64,000 nt of DNA from Clostridia bacterium. GTDB lineage: Bacteria; Bacillota; Peptococcia; DRI-13; SM3-B62. The translations under genes were made by a program, and so were the position numbers. Below are positions 1 to 9,746 of this stretch, piece by piece; position 1 is the first letter of the stretch; every line of letters starts with the position of its first letter. The notes under the pieces were generated by a model. The model did not search any database. It had not been told where the DNA came from and saw only the letters and a list, made by a program, of their open reading frames with translations. The stretch lies in assembly GCA_018433675.1 (NCBI GenBank), contig JAHDQS010000005.1, forward strand, positions 124,001 to 188,000, given 5' to 3'.

Positions 1-1113
1 CTGAATAAACTTTTTCACAACCTGTATTACCTTCTCTATAGCCTCCGGTTTTCCTGCCTGCAAACTGCATTTTGCCATGCTATCTCTTAACTGACGGTCA
101 AATAATATGGAAGAAATCTTCTCCTTCAGGTTATCACCCTTCAACTCACCGTCAAGAAGCATTTCCACGGCCCCTTTTGCAAGCAGCGAACGGGCATTGT
201 ATTCCTGGTGATTGCCCGCGGCATAAGGATAAGGTATGAGGATTCCTGGAATTCCCCGGGCAGTCATTTCAGACAAAAAAGCCGCCCCGGCCCGGGCCAC
301 GCAAAAATCAGCACAGGCTAAAGCATACTCCATTTCATTCAGATAAGGCTTGACGATAATATTTCCATTATTAGCCACATCTATACCCTTCCTTGTTAAC
401 TCCCCAAGGAATTTTTCATAGGTATTCTTGCCGGTAAGATGTATAATCTGTATCCCGGAAAGCAAACCCGAATCAGCATAGACACTGAGCATCGCCTTGT
501 TAACGCTTTCGGCACCCCTCGAACCGCCCGTAACCAAAAGAATAGGTTTGAGTGCCGAAAAACCGAAAAATCTCAATCCCTCTTCCTTATCGATGCGAAG
601 AATATCCGAACGGATTGGCAAGCCGGTTAAATAACATTTTTTGTGTACTCTTGCCGGTAAATATTTTTTCGCATCCTCAAAAGTTAACATAACAGCATTT
701 ACCCGTAGGGAAAGAAACCTGTTCGTTATTCCCGGTAAAACGTTTTGCTCATGAATCATCGCCGGGACTTTCGTTTTAGTTGCCGCCCACACCACCGGCA
801 AACAGGCATAACCGCCTGTCCCGATTACAAGGTCCGGGGAAAAATCTTTAATAATTTTCTTAGCTTGTCTCAAAGCTGTCAACGTCTTGCAACAAGCCTG
901 CAACGCCTGGAGAGAAACCTTGCGCTGCCAGCCCACCACCTCCAAAGCCTGATAATCAAGTCCTGCCGCCGGTACCAGCGTAGACTCCATTCCGTCCTTT
1001 GTACCCACATACAACAGCTCTGCTTCCGGCCACCTGTCCTTTATTGCCTGCCCGATGGCCAAAGCTGGGTAAATGTGCCCACCCGTACCGCCACCGCTTA
1101 GAATGACCCTCAT
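1..1113 (-). CDS. murG: UDP-GlcNAc:lipid I N-acetylglucosaminyltransferase MurG (3' end cut by window)
   Basis: MurG adds GlcNAc to undecaprenyl-PP-MurNAc-pentapeptide (lipid I) to make lipid II at the inner face of the membrane. The reverse-strand translation begins MRVILSGGGTGGHIYPALAI, the glycine-rich GGTGGH N-terminal motif of MurG. Further on it has the acceptor-domain HEQN segment and a GSRGAE-type segment, and near the C-terminus the RAGAAFLSEM and PYPYAAGNHQEYNA UDP-GlcNAc-binding motifs. Starting at the ATG at 1111-1113, preceded by a GGAGAG ribosome-binding site, 371 codons are open with no stop before base 1. The family is usually 355-375 residues, so only a few residues are missing. 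It is the last gene seen in the division and cell-wall operon. Confidence 0.96.
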   Translation of the reverse strand, partial: MRVILSGGGTGGHIYPALAIGQAIKDRWPEAELLYVGTKDGMESTLVPAAGLDYQALEVVGWQRKVSLQALQACCKTLTALRQAKKIIKDFSPDLVIGTGGYACLPVVWAATKTKVPAMIHEQNVLPGITNRFLSLRVNAVMLTFEDAKKYLPARVHKKCYLTGLPIRSDILRIDKEEGLRFFGFSALKPILLVTGGSRGAESVNKAMLSVYADSGLLSGIQIIHLTGKNTYEKFLGELTRKGIDVANNGNIIVKPYLNEMEYALACADFCVARAGAAFLSEMTARGIPGILIPYPYAAGNHQEYNARSLLAKGAVEMLLDGELKGDNLKEKISSILFDRQLRDSMAKCSLQAGKPEAIEKVIQVVKKFIQ

Positions 1114-1143
1114 CTCTCCAACCCCTCACATTTCCGGCTTTTC

Positions 1144-2244
1144 CTAAGTATCCCTGACATAACGGGAAATGTTCAAAAGCATCCCGACTCCAACCATCGA
1201 TAATAACAGGGAAGAACCGCCATAACTAATAAAGGGAAGGCTCATCCCTGTAACGGGTAAAAGTCCTGTTACAACCCCCATATTTATCAAAGCCTGAAAA
1301 ACAATCATCGTTGTAATCCCGGCAGCCACGTATCCTCCGTAAACATCCTGACACTTCAAAGCAATTCTGTATCCGCGCCAGGCAATTACAAAAAACAGCA
1401 GTACGATAACCAAAACACCGACAAAGCCAAGCTCTTCCCCTATAATGGCAAAAATAAAGTCGGTGTACTGTTCCGGAAGAAACGCCAGCTTCTGTCTGCT
1501 GTTTCCCAACCCCATGCCCAGCAATCCTCCACTTCCCAAAGCATATAAGGAATTAATGGTTTGATAACCCTCTTTGGAAGCATGGGCCCACGGATCAAGA
1601 TAGCCGATTATGCGATTCATACGATACGGCTCTTGTAGAATTAAACCGATAACAACAGCAATTCCGCTCATACCAAGGACAAAGATATGACTCCACTTAA
1701 TCCCGGCAACAAAAAGCAGGATTATTGATGTAATCGTAATTGCCACCGTCGTTCCCAAATCCGGTTCCTTCATGATCAACCCGCCGACTAAAGCTATGAT
1801 AAGCAGGTACGGTCCGAGATCGGCGACAAATCTCTTGAGCTGAGCCCCTTTCTTGCTGAGTTTTTTAGCCAGATATAAAACCATACACAGCTTCATGACC
1901 TCCGAGGGCTGAAAATTGATAAATCCCATATATATCCAACGCTGCGAACCCTTTACCTCATGCCCGATACCCGGAACTAACACCAATATCAAAAATATAA
2001 CTGTTACAAAGAAAAATATCTCAACATAAGGCTTGATGCGATAGTAGTCGATTTTCGTCATAATCAACATAGCAATGAAACCAAGAAAGCCCCAGGTCAA
2101 CTGTTTTCTGAGGTAAATATACGGATCCTTATCAAGGGTATCGTAATAGCTGGCGCTGAAAACCATTATGATACCTACTGCCAGCAAAAGCAAAGTAGCG
2201 AAAAAGATTAAGACATCCGGCGTTCCCTTTCTTAAACCCATCAT
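1144..2244 (-). CDS. ftsW: SEDS-family lipid II polymerase FtsW/SpoVE
   Basis: This is a 366-residue polytopic membrane protein of the SEDS family (FtsW, RodA, SpoVE), peptidoglycan glycosyltransferases that work with a class B PBP at the septum. About ten hydrophobic segments are visible. Characteristic SEDS stretches include the FQPSEVMKL segment near residue 115, the long GLGNSRQKLAFLPEQYTDFIFAIIGEELG loop (240-270) and FISYGGSSLL near the C-terminus. It lies between murD and murG, which is where spoVE sits in Bacillus, so it could be the sporulation-specific SpoVE, the vegetative FtsW, or serve both roles. Two consecutive ATGs follow an AGGAGG site; the second (start at 2241) has the better spacing. 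Confidence 0.93.
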   Translation of the reverse strand: MMGLRKGTPDVLIFFATLLLLAVGIIMVFSASYYDTLDKDPYIYLRKQLTWGFLGFIAMLIMTKIDYYRIKPYVEIFFFVTVIFLILVLVPGIGHEVKGSQRWIYMGFINFQPSEVMKLCMVLYLAKKLSKKGAQLKRFVADLGPYLLIIALVGGLIMKEPDLGTTVAITITSIILLFVAGIKWSHIFVLGMSGIAVVIGLILQEPYRMNRIIGYLDPWAHASKEGYQTINSLYALGSGGLLGMGLGNSRQKLAFLPEQYTDFIFAIIGEELGFVGVLVIVLLFFVIAWRGYRIALKCQDVYGGYVAAGITTMIVFQALINMGVVTGLLPVTGMSLPFISYGGSSLLLSMVGVGMLLNISRYVRDT

Positions 2245-2256
2245 AACCCTCCTATC

Positions 2257-3630
2257 TCATGCCTTTGCCAACTCGTGCACCAGTTTTTTGAAAACGTCGC
2301 CCCGCTGTTCAAAGCTTTCAAACATATCCCAACTTGCACAACCCGGAGATAATAATACCACGTCTCCCGCTATGGCTAAACGTGCCGCATCAAAGACCGC
2401 CTCTTTAAAGGTAGTGGCAAGGGTGTACGAAGTATAGCCCTCCGCCTCAAGGGCCTCTTTGATTTCATCTGCCGCCTGGCCGACCAGAACTATTGCCTTT
2501 ACTTTTTCTTTAATCTTATGCGCAAAGGGCCCAAAATTACTACCCTTATTTTTTCCACCCGCAATTAAAACGATAGGATTTTCATATGCTTCCAAGGCTT
2601 TGATTGAAGCATCAGGATTTGTTCCCTTCGAATCATTAACGTATTCAATTTCCTTATGTATTAGAACCCTCTCTAATCTATGGGGTACTCCCGGGAATTC
2701 CTTTAATCCTTTTTCCAAAAGCTTTGGACTAAGTCCCATTAGCCACCCGGCTGCTGCTGCAGCAAGTGCGTTTTCCAAATTGTGCCCGCCTTTGATATTG
2801 ATCTCATCAACTCTGATAATACCATGGGTTCTCTCCTTCATCCGGGCTAACATACGATCATCCTCAATATAAAAACCTTCTTTTAACTTCTGCCTCCTGC
2901 TGAAAAACACAACATTAGTCTCGGCCTGTGCCGCCAGCCTTCTGGTATTTTCATCGTCCCAATTGAGGATCAGCCAATCATCCTGGCCCTGATTGGCAAA
3001 TATTCTTGCTTTGGCTTCAATATATTTTTCGAAGGAACCGTGCCGGTCAATATGATCAGGCGTAAGGTTTAGTATCAAGGACACCCTTGGTTTAAAAGTC
3101 TCACTGGTTTCCAATTGGAAGCTGGACGCTTCCAAGACAGCAACATCTTCTTCCCCTAAATCCTCCGCCGTATAGATGAAAGGAACCCCGATATTCCCCC
3201 CCACAAACACCTTTTTACCTGCCCCGGCAAACATCTGTCCCAAAAGAGCCGTAGTTGTAGTCTTGCCATTTGTTCCGGTAACTACTACCATCGGCGCCTT
3301 GGTAAACCTAGCAGCCAATTCCATTTCGCTGTATATGGGTATATTTTTCTTTTTTGCCTCAATAAGGGGTGGTATCGTTAACGGAACACCGGGACTGACG
3401 ACAATAAAATCAGGATCACATTGCGCTAAAACAGCATGCCTGCCCAATATCAATTCTGCTCCATGAGTTTCCAACATATCAAGGGTTTCCCAAGTTTCCG
3501 ACGGAAAATCTTTTCTATTTTTGATATCGTTTAAAGAAACGATCGCTCCATGAGCAAGTAAAAATCTTGCCGCAGCACTTCCGCTTCTCGCTGCTCCGAC
3601 AACCAGTACATTCTTTCCTTTAAGCTCCAC
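2257..3630 (-). CDS. murD: UDP-N-acetylmuramoylalanine--D-glutamate ligase MurD
   Basis: MurD adds D-glutamate to UDP-MurNAc-L-Ala in the cytoplasm. The 457 residues match the family length. The N-terminal Rossmann-like domain starts VLVVGAARSGSAAARFL, the ATP-binding loop TGTNGKTTTT lies at about 118-127, and the Mur-ligase NLTPDHIDRHGS motif and the C-terminal NDSKGTNPDA and IAGGKNKG motifs are present. Start is a GTG (3628-3630) behind an AAGGAAGG site. It lies 12 bases upstream of ftsW/spoVE and 19 bases downstream of mraY, within the same operon. Confidence 0.96.
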   Translation of the reverse strand: MELKGKNVLVVGAARSGSAAARFLLAHGAIVSLNDIKNRKDFPSETWETLDMLETHGAELILGRHAVLAQCDPDFIVVSPGVPLTIPPLIEAKKKNIPIYSEMELAARFTKAPMVVVTGTNGKTTTTALLGQMFAGAGKKVFVGGNIGVPFIYTAEDLGEEDVAVLEASSFQLETSETFKPRVSLILNLTPDHIDRHGSFEKYIEAKARIFANQGQDDWLILNWDDENTRRLAAQAETNVVFFSRRQKLKEGFYIEDDRMLARMKERTHGIIRVDEINIKGGHNLENALAAAAAGWLMGLSPKLLEKGLKEFPGVPHRLERVLIHKEIEYVNDSKGTNPDASIKALEAYENPIVLIAGGKNKGSNFGPFAHKIKEKVKAIVLVGQAADEIKEALEAEGYTSYTLATTFKEAVFDAARLAIAGDVVLLSPGCASWDMFESFEQRGDVFKKLVHELAKA

Positions 3631-3649
3631 GGCTTACACCTTCCTTCCC

Positions 3650-4606
3650 CTATATCGCCAGCGCAACGCCTAAAGCGGCGAATACGGCCGATGCTGTCCA
3701 AAATAAAACGACCACCCTTTGTTCAGACCAACCCAATAATTCAAAATGATGATGCAGCGGACTCATGCGAAAAAAACGCTTTCCTCCTGTCATCTTAAAA
3801 TACGCCACCTGAATGATATCGGAAAGCGCTTCTAAGACATAGACACCACCAATGACAACCAATAATAATTCTGTCTTCGTTATCACAGTCAGGGCACCAA
3901 CTGCCCCGCCCAGCGTCATGGCCCCTGTATCCCCCATAAATAGCCGGGCAGGATGAATGTTAAACAGCAAAAAACCCAAACAAGTCCCCAGCAGCGCGGC
4001 GCAAAACACACTCATATCCTGCATATTCCAAGCTACCGTTATGAATAAATATGCCAAGGCTACAAACACGGTAACTCCCGCGGCCAGCCCGTCCAAACCA
4101 TCTGTCAGGTTGACGGTGTTGGTGGTCGCAACCATAACCAGCATCGCAAAAGGCACATAAGCCCAGCCTAATTGATAGCTCCATTCCAGTACGGGGATTA
4201 CCACCTCGGTTCCCCTGCCCAGATACACTACCGCAATAAGAACGAAAAGCCCCGCACAAAAAAGCTGTCCCCAAATCTTTTCCCGGGCCTTAAGCCCCAG
4301 AGGCCTTTTCTTGACGATCTTAATAAAATCGTCAAGAAATCCTATCAAGCCAAAACTCAAGGCGGCCAATAAAACGACAACCACACGGGTAACAAATCCC
4401 GTTATGAAAAGTGTCCCCAAAGATAGACTGAAAATAAACATTACTCCACCCATCGTAGGGGTCCCTGTTTTTTGCAAATGTGTTCTGGGCCCATCGCTGC
4501 GAACCTGCTGCCCAAATTTTAAATTCCGCAAAAAAGGCAGTAATAAGGGTCCGCTCAGTGCACATACTCCTGCAGCGATCGCTGCCGCCATGAATAAATC
4601 CCGCAA
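3650..4606 (-). CDS. mraY: Phospho-N-acetylmuramoyl-pentapeptide transferase MraY
   Basis: MraY transfers phospho-MurNAc-pentapeptide to undecaprenyl phosphate, forming lipid I in the membrane. Family motifs are clear: SGTPTMGG-like GTPTMGGVMF, the aspartate motif GFLDDFIK, NLTDGLDGLA, and the histidine-rich MSPLHHHFE loop. About ten membrane segments are predicted. An upstream in-frame GTG at 4627 has no ribosome-binding site, while a GGGGGAGG site at about 4614-4622 sits 7 bases before a TTG at 4604-4606. I therefore prefer the TTG start, giving 318 residues, close to other Firmicute MraY proteins. Confidence 0.95.
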   Translation of the reverse strand: MRDLFMAAAIAAGVCALSGPLLLPFLRNLKFGQQVRSDGPRTHLQKTGTPTMGGVMFIFSLSLGTLFITGFVTRVVVVLLAALSFGLIGFLDDFIKIVKKRPLGLKAREKIWGQLFCAGLFVLIAVVYLGRGTEVVIPVLEWSYQLGWAYVPFAMLVMVATTNTVNLTDGLDGLAAGVTVFVALAYLFITVAWNMQDMSVFCAALLGTCLGFLLFNIHPARLFMGDTGAMTLGGAVGALTVITKTELLLVVIGGVYVLEALSDIIQVAYFKMTGGKRFFRMSPLHHHFELLGWSEQRVVVLFWTASAVFAALGVALAI

Positions 4607-4642
4607 ATAAATGACCTCCCCCCGCACAACACAACGATATCA

Positions 4643-6052
4643 TCAAGAAAACTTACTTATACCCGCGACAATCTCCTCCATCTTCATGCCTCGCGACCCT
4701 TTCACCAAAACGACATCCCCCGGTTTAAGGATATCCTTGATACCCGCCAAGGCCTCTTGATTACTCCGGCAAACCCGGATCCTCTCTTTTGGCATTCCCC
4801 CGATTTTTGCACCCTTTGCAATGGTTTCCGCCAACTTGCCGACAGTCAGTAAGAACGAAACGTCCAGCTTCGCAAGCGCTTTTCCGACCTGCAAGTGACC
4901 TTCAGTCTCATAAGCACCCAACTCATACATATCACCTAAGACAGCAATCTCTTTCCCGCTAACCGGCAAAGATTTCATTGCCTCCAGAGCCGAAATGACG
5001 GAAGCGGGATTCGCATTATAGGCATCGTCGATAACTATTACATCAAGCCCTTCGACTTTTTTTATATCCAGACGCATTGCGGTCATTTCCAGTTCTTTAA
5101 GGCCACAGGCAACATCCTGCCAGTTCAGACCCATCTGGACGGCCAGAGCAGCCGCCTGCAAAGCGTTAATAACGTTATGCCTGCCCAAAACGGGCAGTTC
5201 AACATCACAAACCTGTTTGCCCCGGTAATAGATCTTGAACCTGATTCCGCCCTTGCCTTCATCTTTCCGCCAGTATTCCAGAATGTCTTCTGCCCAAACA
5301 TCACAAGAAGAATCCAACCCAACCCAGCAAGGGGTGCATTTTAAATCAGACAACCAAGGTCTTAAAATATCCCTATCTTCGGTGTACAGAGCTATACCGC
5401 CCTGGGGCGGTATATGACGGAACAGTTCCGCCTTTGCTTGCGCGATTCTTTCCCTTGAACCGAGAAGTTCCAAGTGGGTATAACCGATATTGGTGATCAC
5501 CCCATAATCGGGTTTGGCGATACGGGATAAGTAATCTATTTCTCCTAAACCCCTCATCCCCATTTCCAAAACAGCGTATTCATGTTCCTCCTGCAGGGCT
5601 AACAGCGTTAAAGGCAGACCCAGTTCATTGTTGTGATTGCCCTTATTCGCCAATGACGGTCCCTTCCTGTTAAGAATTGACCGGAGCATATCTTTGGTAG
5701 AAGTTTTACCTACACTGCCCGTAACGGCGGCAATTTTTGCACCGGAAGCCTTTCTCATGGCAACTGCTAAGTCACGCAAGGCCTTCTCAACGTCTTCGAC
5801 ATAAAGCAGAGGAAAGCTATCATCCCGAAAATCGACAGGACAATGAGAAACTATTGCTCCTGCGGCCTTTTTATCCCGGGCTTTTTGCATATAATCATGC
5901 CCGTCACTATTTTCTCCTTTGAGAGCAAAGAATAGCTCGCCAGCCTGGATATTTCTTGTATCAATAGCCGCACCTGTCGGCATAACACCTTGTCCACCGG
6001 CTATTCTTCCCTCAACTATGCCTGCAATCCTTTCCATTGTCAATCCAAACAT
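4643..6052 (-). CDS. murF: UDP-MurNAc-tripeptide--D-Ala-D-Ala ligase MurF
   Basis: MurF adds D-alanyl-D-alanine to UDP-MurNAc-tripeptide, completing the pentapeptide. The Mur-ligase fold is evident: an N-terminal DTRNIQAGELFFALKG segment, the ATP loop TGSVGKTSTK (about 111-120), NIGYTHLELLGS and the C-terminal YNANPASV, VLGDMYELG and VKGSRGMKMEE motifs. The frame opens with a TTG overlapping the murE stop. However, a GAGGAG site that itself overlaps the murE stop lies 7 bases before the ATG at 6050-6052, which I take as the start (469 residues). This points to translational coupling with murE. Confidence 0.95.
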   Translation of the reverse strand: MFGLTMERIAGIVEGRIAGGQGVMPTGAAIDTRNIQAGELFFALKGENSDGHDYMQKARDKKAAGAIVSHCPVDFRDDSFPLLYVEDVEKALRDLAVAMRKASGAKIAAVTGSVGKTSTKDMLRSILNRKGPSLANKGNHNNELGLPLTLLALQEEHEYAVLEMGMRGLGEIDYLSRIAKPDYGVITNIGYTHLELLGSRERIAQAKAELFRHIPPQGGIALYTEDRDILRPWLSDLKCTPCWVGLDSSCDVWAEDILEYWRKDEGKGGIRFKIYYRGKQVCDVELPVLGRHNVINALQAAALAVQMGLNWQDVACGLKELEMTAMRLDIKKVEGLDVIVIDDAYNANPASVISALEAMKSLPVSGKEIAVLGDMYELGAYETEGHLQVGKALAKLDVSFLLTVGKLAETIAKGAKIGGMPKERIRVCRSNQEALAGIKDILKPGDVVLVKGSRGMKMEEIVAGISKFS

Positions 6053-6063
6053 CACACTTCTCC

Positions 6064-7554
6064 TCAAGCCTTATTATTTCTGTCTCGCAAAGCGGCCTTG
6101 GCCTCTTCTCTATCATCAAAGGGAAGAACCGTAGAACCTATTATTTGATAGCTTTCATGGCCCTTGCCGGCTATGATGATCACATCCCCGGCCTTGGCCA
6201 TATTCACAGCATATCTGATAGCCTCCCGCCTATTAACTATGACGCGAAAGGCTCCTGCTTCAGCATATTTTTCCACACCGGGAAGGATTTCATCAATAAT
6301 ATCTTGAGGGTTCTCACCTCGCGGATTATCAGAGGTCACAATGGAATAATCCGACAATCTGCCAGCAACCTCCCCCATCAAAGGACGTTTCCCCCTATCC
6401 CGATCGCCCCCACAGCCATATACGGTAATTACCCTTCCCTTGACAAACTCTCGCGCTGTTTTAAGACAATTTTCCAGGCTGTCCGGCGTGTGGGAATAGT
6501 CAACAATAACCGTAAAATCCTGTCCGGCCTCCACCTTTTCGAATCTTCCGGGTATACCGGGTATATCCTGCAACACTTTGATTATCTTCTCGATTGGAAC
6601 ACCCTCAATTAAGCCAACCGCAATGGCAGCTAAAGAATTATACACATTGAACAAACCGGCAAGTTTTAGTTTAACAGGTAAAACTCGATCTGTATAGCAT
6701 AACGTAAACTCCGCACCCTCCGCTTTTATGCTAACATCCTTTGCCGTAACATCAGCCTCATTTTTAATTCCATAAGTTATAACAGGTACGCTGGTCATTT
6801 CTATAATCCTCTCTGCGTACTGATCATCGGCGTTTATCACAGCAAACTTGCGGTTTCTTTTTTGACTGTTTTTACCAAGTCCGCCAAACAAACGTCCTTT
6901 GGTCGCAAGATAGTTTTCCATATTTCCGTGGTAATCCAAATGATCTTGAGTCAAATTAGTAAAAACGGCAATATCAAATTCAACCCCTCGTACTCGTTGT
7001 AAATCCAGGGCGTGAGAACTAACCTCCATAACCGCATAATCTGCTCCTTTTTCAACAAAAGTTAAAAAAAGGAGCTGCAAATCAGAAGACTCGGGTGTCG
7101 TATGACTAACCGGAATTATCTCTTCGCCGAGACGGCTGTGGATTGTCCCAATTAGTCCCGTTTTGTGCCCGGCATTTTCCAATACCGCCTCAATCAGATT
7201 GACCGTCGTTGTTTTCCCGTTCGTTCCCGTTACACCGATCAGCTTCATTTTATTACCCGGAAAACTATACACTGCGCAGCTAAAATCAGCCAAGGCAATT
7301 CTGGCGTTTGGAACGAGTATCCACGTATATTCCTTTGAAATGTAGTTTTCATTTTCAATAACAACAGCTGCAGCTCCCCTGGCAACAGCATCTTTGATGA
7401 AGAGATGTCCATCTGTGTTAAAACCGGGGACAGCAACAAACAAAGAATTCTTTGTTGCTTGGCGGGAATCATGTGTTACCTTTGCTATTTCTATCTGCGA
7501 TTCCCCTTCCCAGTCAATCACCTCAGAGAATCCCACTAACTGCTCTATTTTCAT
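6064..7554 (-). CDS. murE: UDP-MurNAc-dipeptide--meso-diaminopimelate ligase MurE
   Basis: MurE adds the third stem-peptide residue. The ATP loop TGTNGKTTTV lies at about 109-118, followed by the TTPESSDLQ and LTQDHLDYHG motifs. The specificity motif DNPR (in TSDNPRGENP, near residue 405) is the signature of enzymes that use meso-diaminopimelate rather than lysine, so the organism should have DAP-type peptidoglycan. A GTG at 7563 could open the frame. A GAGGTGA site 5 bases before the ATG at 7552-7554 decides for the ATG, giving 496 residues. Confidence 0.96.
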   Translation of the reverse strand: MKIEQLVGFSEVIDWEGESQIEIAKVTHDSRQATKNSLFVAVPGFNTDGHLFIKDAVARGAAAVVIENENYISKEYTWILVPNARIALADFSCAVYSFPGNKMKLIGVTGTNGKTTTVNLIEAVLENAGHKTGLIGTIHSRLGEEIIPVSHTTPESSDLQLLFLTFVEKGADYAVMEVSSHALDLQRVRGVEFDIAVFTNLTQDHLDYHGNMENYLATKGRLFGGLGKNSQKRNRKFAVINADDQYAERIIEMTSVPVITYGIKNEADVTAKDVSIKAEGAEFTLCYTDRVLPVKLKLAGLFNVYNSLAAIAVGLIEGVPIEKIIKVLQDIPGIPGRFEKVEAGQDFTVIVDYSHTPDSLENCLKTAREFVKGRVITVYGCGGDRDRGKRPLMGEVAGRLSDYSIVTSDNPRGENPQDIIDEILPGVEKYAEAGAFRVIVNRREAIRYAVNMAKAGDVIIIAGKGHESYQIIGSTVLPFDDREEAKAALRDRNNKA

Positions 7555-7573
7555 GAAGGTCACCTCATTTCAT

Positions 7574-9718
7574 TCAAGGGCTAATCGGCTCTAAAGCCGA
7601 TGATGTCGGTTGTTCCAGGAATACAATCACCTTACTGCCTACTTCAACTTGGATATATGGCTCCGGCTCCTGACGAACAACCACTCCGCTTCCTCTGATT
7701 TCAAAATTAAGATTCAACACTCTGGTAAGCTCTTTAACCTCCCCGACCGTCATAGCCGTGAAATCCGGCACTACTACACTCTCGGGGCAGTTTTCCGCAG
7801 CGGGAATACTGGTATACAGCAGTACCTTGCTCCCTTCCTGTACTGTACTGCCGGGCAGAGGCATCTGTACTTTGACTACGCTCCCCGTACCGACAATATC
7901 TGCCTTCAGATTGCTTTGCTTAAGAATCGACAGTGTTTCATCCAGTTCTTTACCTTCCAAGTTCTGCAGAATCACTGTTTTCGCCTTGCCGCCCGCAATT
8001 TTATCAGGCTGTACCTGAGCAGGAACCTGCAAATACCTGAGAGTATCCTCTACCACATTTTTAAAGGCAGGAGCAGCAATTACTCCTCCGTAATATGCCC
8101 CTTGCGGTGTATCGATAACTACCAGTGCCGCAACTTTTGGATCATTGACCGGAGCAGCGCCTAAAAACGAACTAACATACTCAGACGAGGAATAACCGCC
8201 GCCGGGGATGATTTTTTGCGCAGTCCCCGTCTTGCCTACCACACGGTACCCCTCAATAAAAGCATTTTTTCCTGTTCCCTGGCTGACCACGGTTTCTAAA
8301 ATTTCCATCAATGTTTTAGAAGTCTCCTGGGAGATAACCTGTCGAACTTTTTCCGGTTCGATCGTTTCAATCAAATTACCGTCCTTGTCCTTGATCTCCT
8401 TTACCAGCTGCGGCTTCATTAACTCTCCGCCGTTACAGATAGCGGAAAAAGCCGTAATCAACTGCAGTGGAGTAACCGCATTGGCTTGCCCGATCGACAT
8501 AGTAGCAATGTCGATTTCCTTGGCTTTGTCTTTATTAACTATTATTCCCAACGATTCCCCCGGCAACTCAATACCTGTTTTTTGCCCAAAACCAAAGCCA
8601 TTTAGATACCGATAGAATATTTCCTTCCCTTCTCTTAGTCCTATAGTAACAAAAACAGGATTGCAGGAGTTTTGCACCCCTTCCACAAAAGTCTGGCTCC
8701 CGTGGGGCCTGCTATAACTCCAACACTTAATCCTCTCTTTTCCCACCATGATATAGCCCGGACAATAAAACCTGTCATCAAGCTTTACCACCCCTTCTTC
8801 CAATGCACCGGCAGCCACAACAGTCTTAAATGTCGACCCCGGTTCATAAGCATCGGATACGAGGAAATTACGCCAGATAGACTGATCATAGTTCTGATAG
8901 TTATTAGGATCAAAGGCCGGCCGCATACCCATAGCCAAAATGTTACCGGTTGCGGGCTCCATGACAATTATTCCGGCCTTGACAGGATTCCGCAGCTTCA
9001 TAATCTCATCCAGTTCGCGCTCAACTATATACTGAATCGTTTCATCTATCGTTAACACGATGCTTTTTCCGTCTTCGGGCGGAATATATTTATGTACAGC
9101 ATCGGGTATTTCTTGGCCCTTAGCATCATACTCAACCATAATTGTTCCGGACGTACCGCTTAATACATCCTCATAAGACACTTCCATTCCGTTCAGTCCC
9201 TGATTATCTATCCCTGCAAAGCCTAAAACATGTGACAGCAATTCTCCCTTTGGATAAAAGCGTTCAGGCTCCTCCACATATTTTATCCCACTGAGCTTAA
9301 GATCTTTCAAAACTTGGGCTTGCTCATCCGGAACATGCCTTTTCACCCATACGAAGGCCAGGTTTTTTGTAATAGCGGATTTTACCGCTTCCTTGTCCAT
9401 TTCCAGCACCTCGGCTATATGGCGAGCAATTTCTTCCTCTTGACCGCTTTTTTTAACCTGTGAAGGTATAGCATAAAAAGAGGCTGTACTAACACTAATA
9501 GCTAAGGCTCTCCCCTTAGCATCATAAATAACTCCTCTTTTTGCCTTAACCTCAACATTGCGGAAGCGCACCTCAAAGGCCTTCTGCCTCAGCTCTTCTC
9601 CCATAACAAACTGTACCCAGACAAGCCTTGTCGTTATTGTCGCCAAAACAACTACGGCCACAAAAAATACAATGATAATCCTTTTTCTTATTTTTGCAGG
9701 TACGGACAAATTCCTCAC
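7574..9718 (-). CDS. Class B penicillin-binding protein with two PASTA domains (SpoVD/FtsI type)
   Basis: This septal transpeptidase cross-links peptidoglycan outside the membrane. The 714 residues comprise a short cytoplasmic tail, one N-terminal membrane anchor (about 12-32), a PBP dimerisation domain (55-210), and a transpeptidase domain with the catalytic motifs SxxK (S295-K298, GSTFK), SCN (352-354) and KTG (497-499). At the C-terminus are two PASTA repeats (about 580-645 and 650-705). PASTA repeats at this chromosomal position are typical of Bacillus PBP2B and SpoVD. Sequence alone does not say whether it serves vegetative division, spore cortex synthesis, or both. It is transcribed with its likely SEDS partner downstream. 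Confidence 0.94.
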   Translation of the reverse strand: MRNLSVPAKIRKRIIIVFFVAVVVLATITTRLVWVQFVMGEELRQKAFEVRFRNVEVKAKRGVIYDAKGRALAISVSTASFYAIPSQVKKSGQEEEIARHIAEVLEMDKEAVKSAITKNLAFVWVKRHVPDEQAQVLKDLKLSGIKYVEEPERFYPKGELLSHVLGFAGIDNQGLNGMEVSYEDVLSGTSGTIMVEYDAKGQEIPDAVHKYIPPEDGKSIVLTIDETIQYIVERELDEIMKLRNPVKAGIIVMEPATGNILAMGMRPAFDPNNYQNYDQSIWRNFLVSDAYEPGSTFKTVVAAGALEEGVVKLDDRFYCPGYIMVGKERIKCWSYSRPHGSQTFVEGVQNSCNPVFVTIGLREGKEIFYRYLNGFGFGQKTGIELPGESLGIIVNKDKAKEIDIATMSIGQANAVTPLQLITAFSAICNGGELMKPQLVKEIKDKDGNLIETIEPEKVRQVISQETSKTLMEILETVVSQGTGKNAFIEGYRVVGKTGTAQKIIPGGGYSSSEYVSSFLGAAPVNDPKVAALVVIDTPQGAYYGGVIAAPAFKNVVEDTLRYLQVPAQVQPDKIAGGKAKTVILQNLEGKELDETLSILKQSNLKADIVGTGSVVKVQMPLPGSTVQEGSKVLLYTSIPAAENCPESVVVPDFTAMTVGEVKELTRVLNLNFEIRGSGVVVRQEPEPYIQVEVGSKVIVFLEQPTSSALEPISP

Positions 9719-9746
9719 TCCATGTTCGCCTTAAGTCTTTTTTAAT

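Noticed and set aside
4607-4627. Upstream GTG start for mraY
   Set aside because: It has no ribosome-binding site and would place the strong GGGGGAGG site inside the coding region; the TTG at 4606 is better placed.
6037-6612. 191-codon plus-strand open frame
   Set aside because: Antisense to murE and murF, whose motifs are unambiguous.
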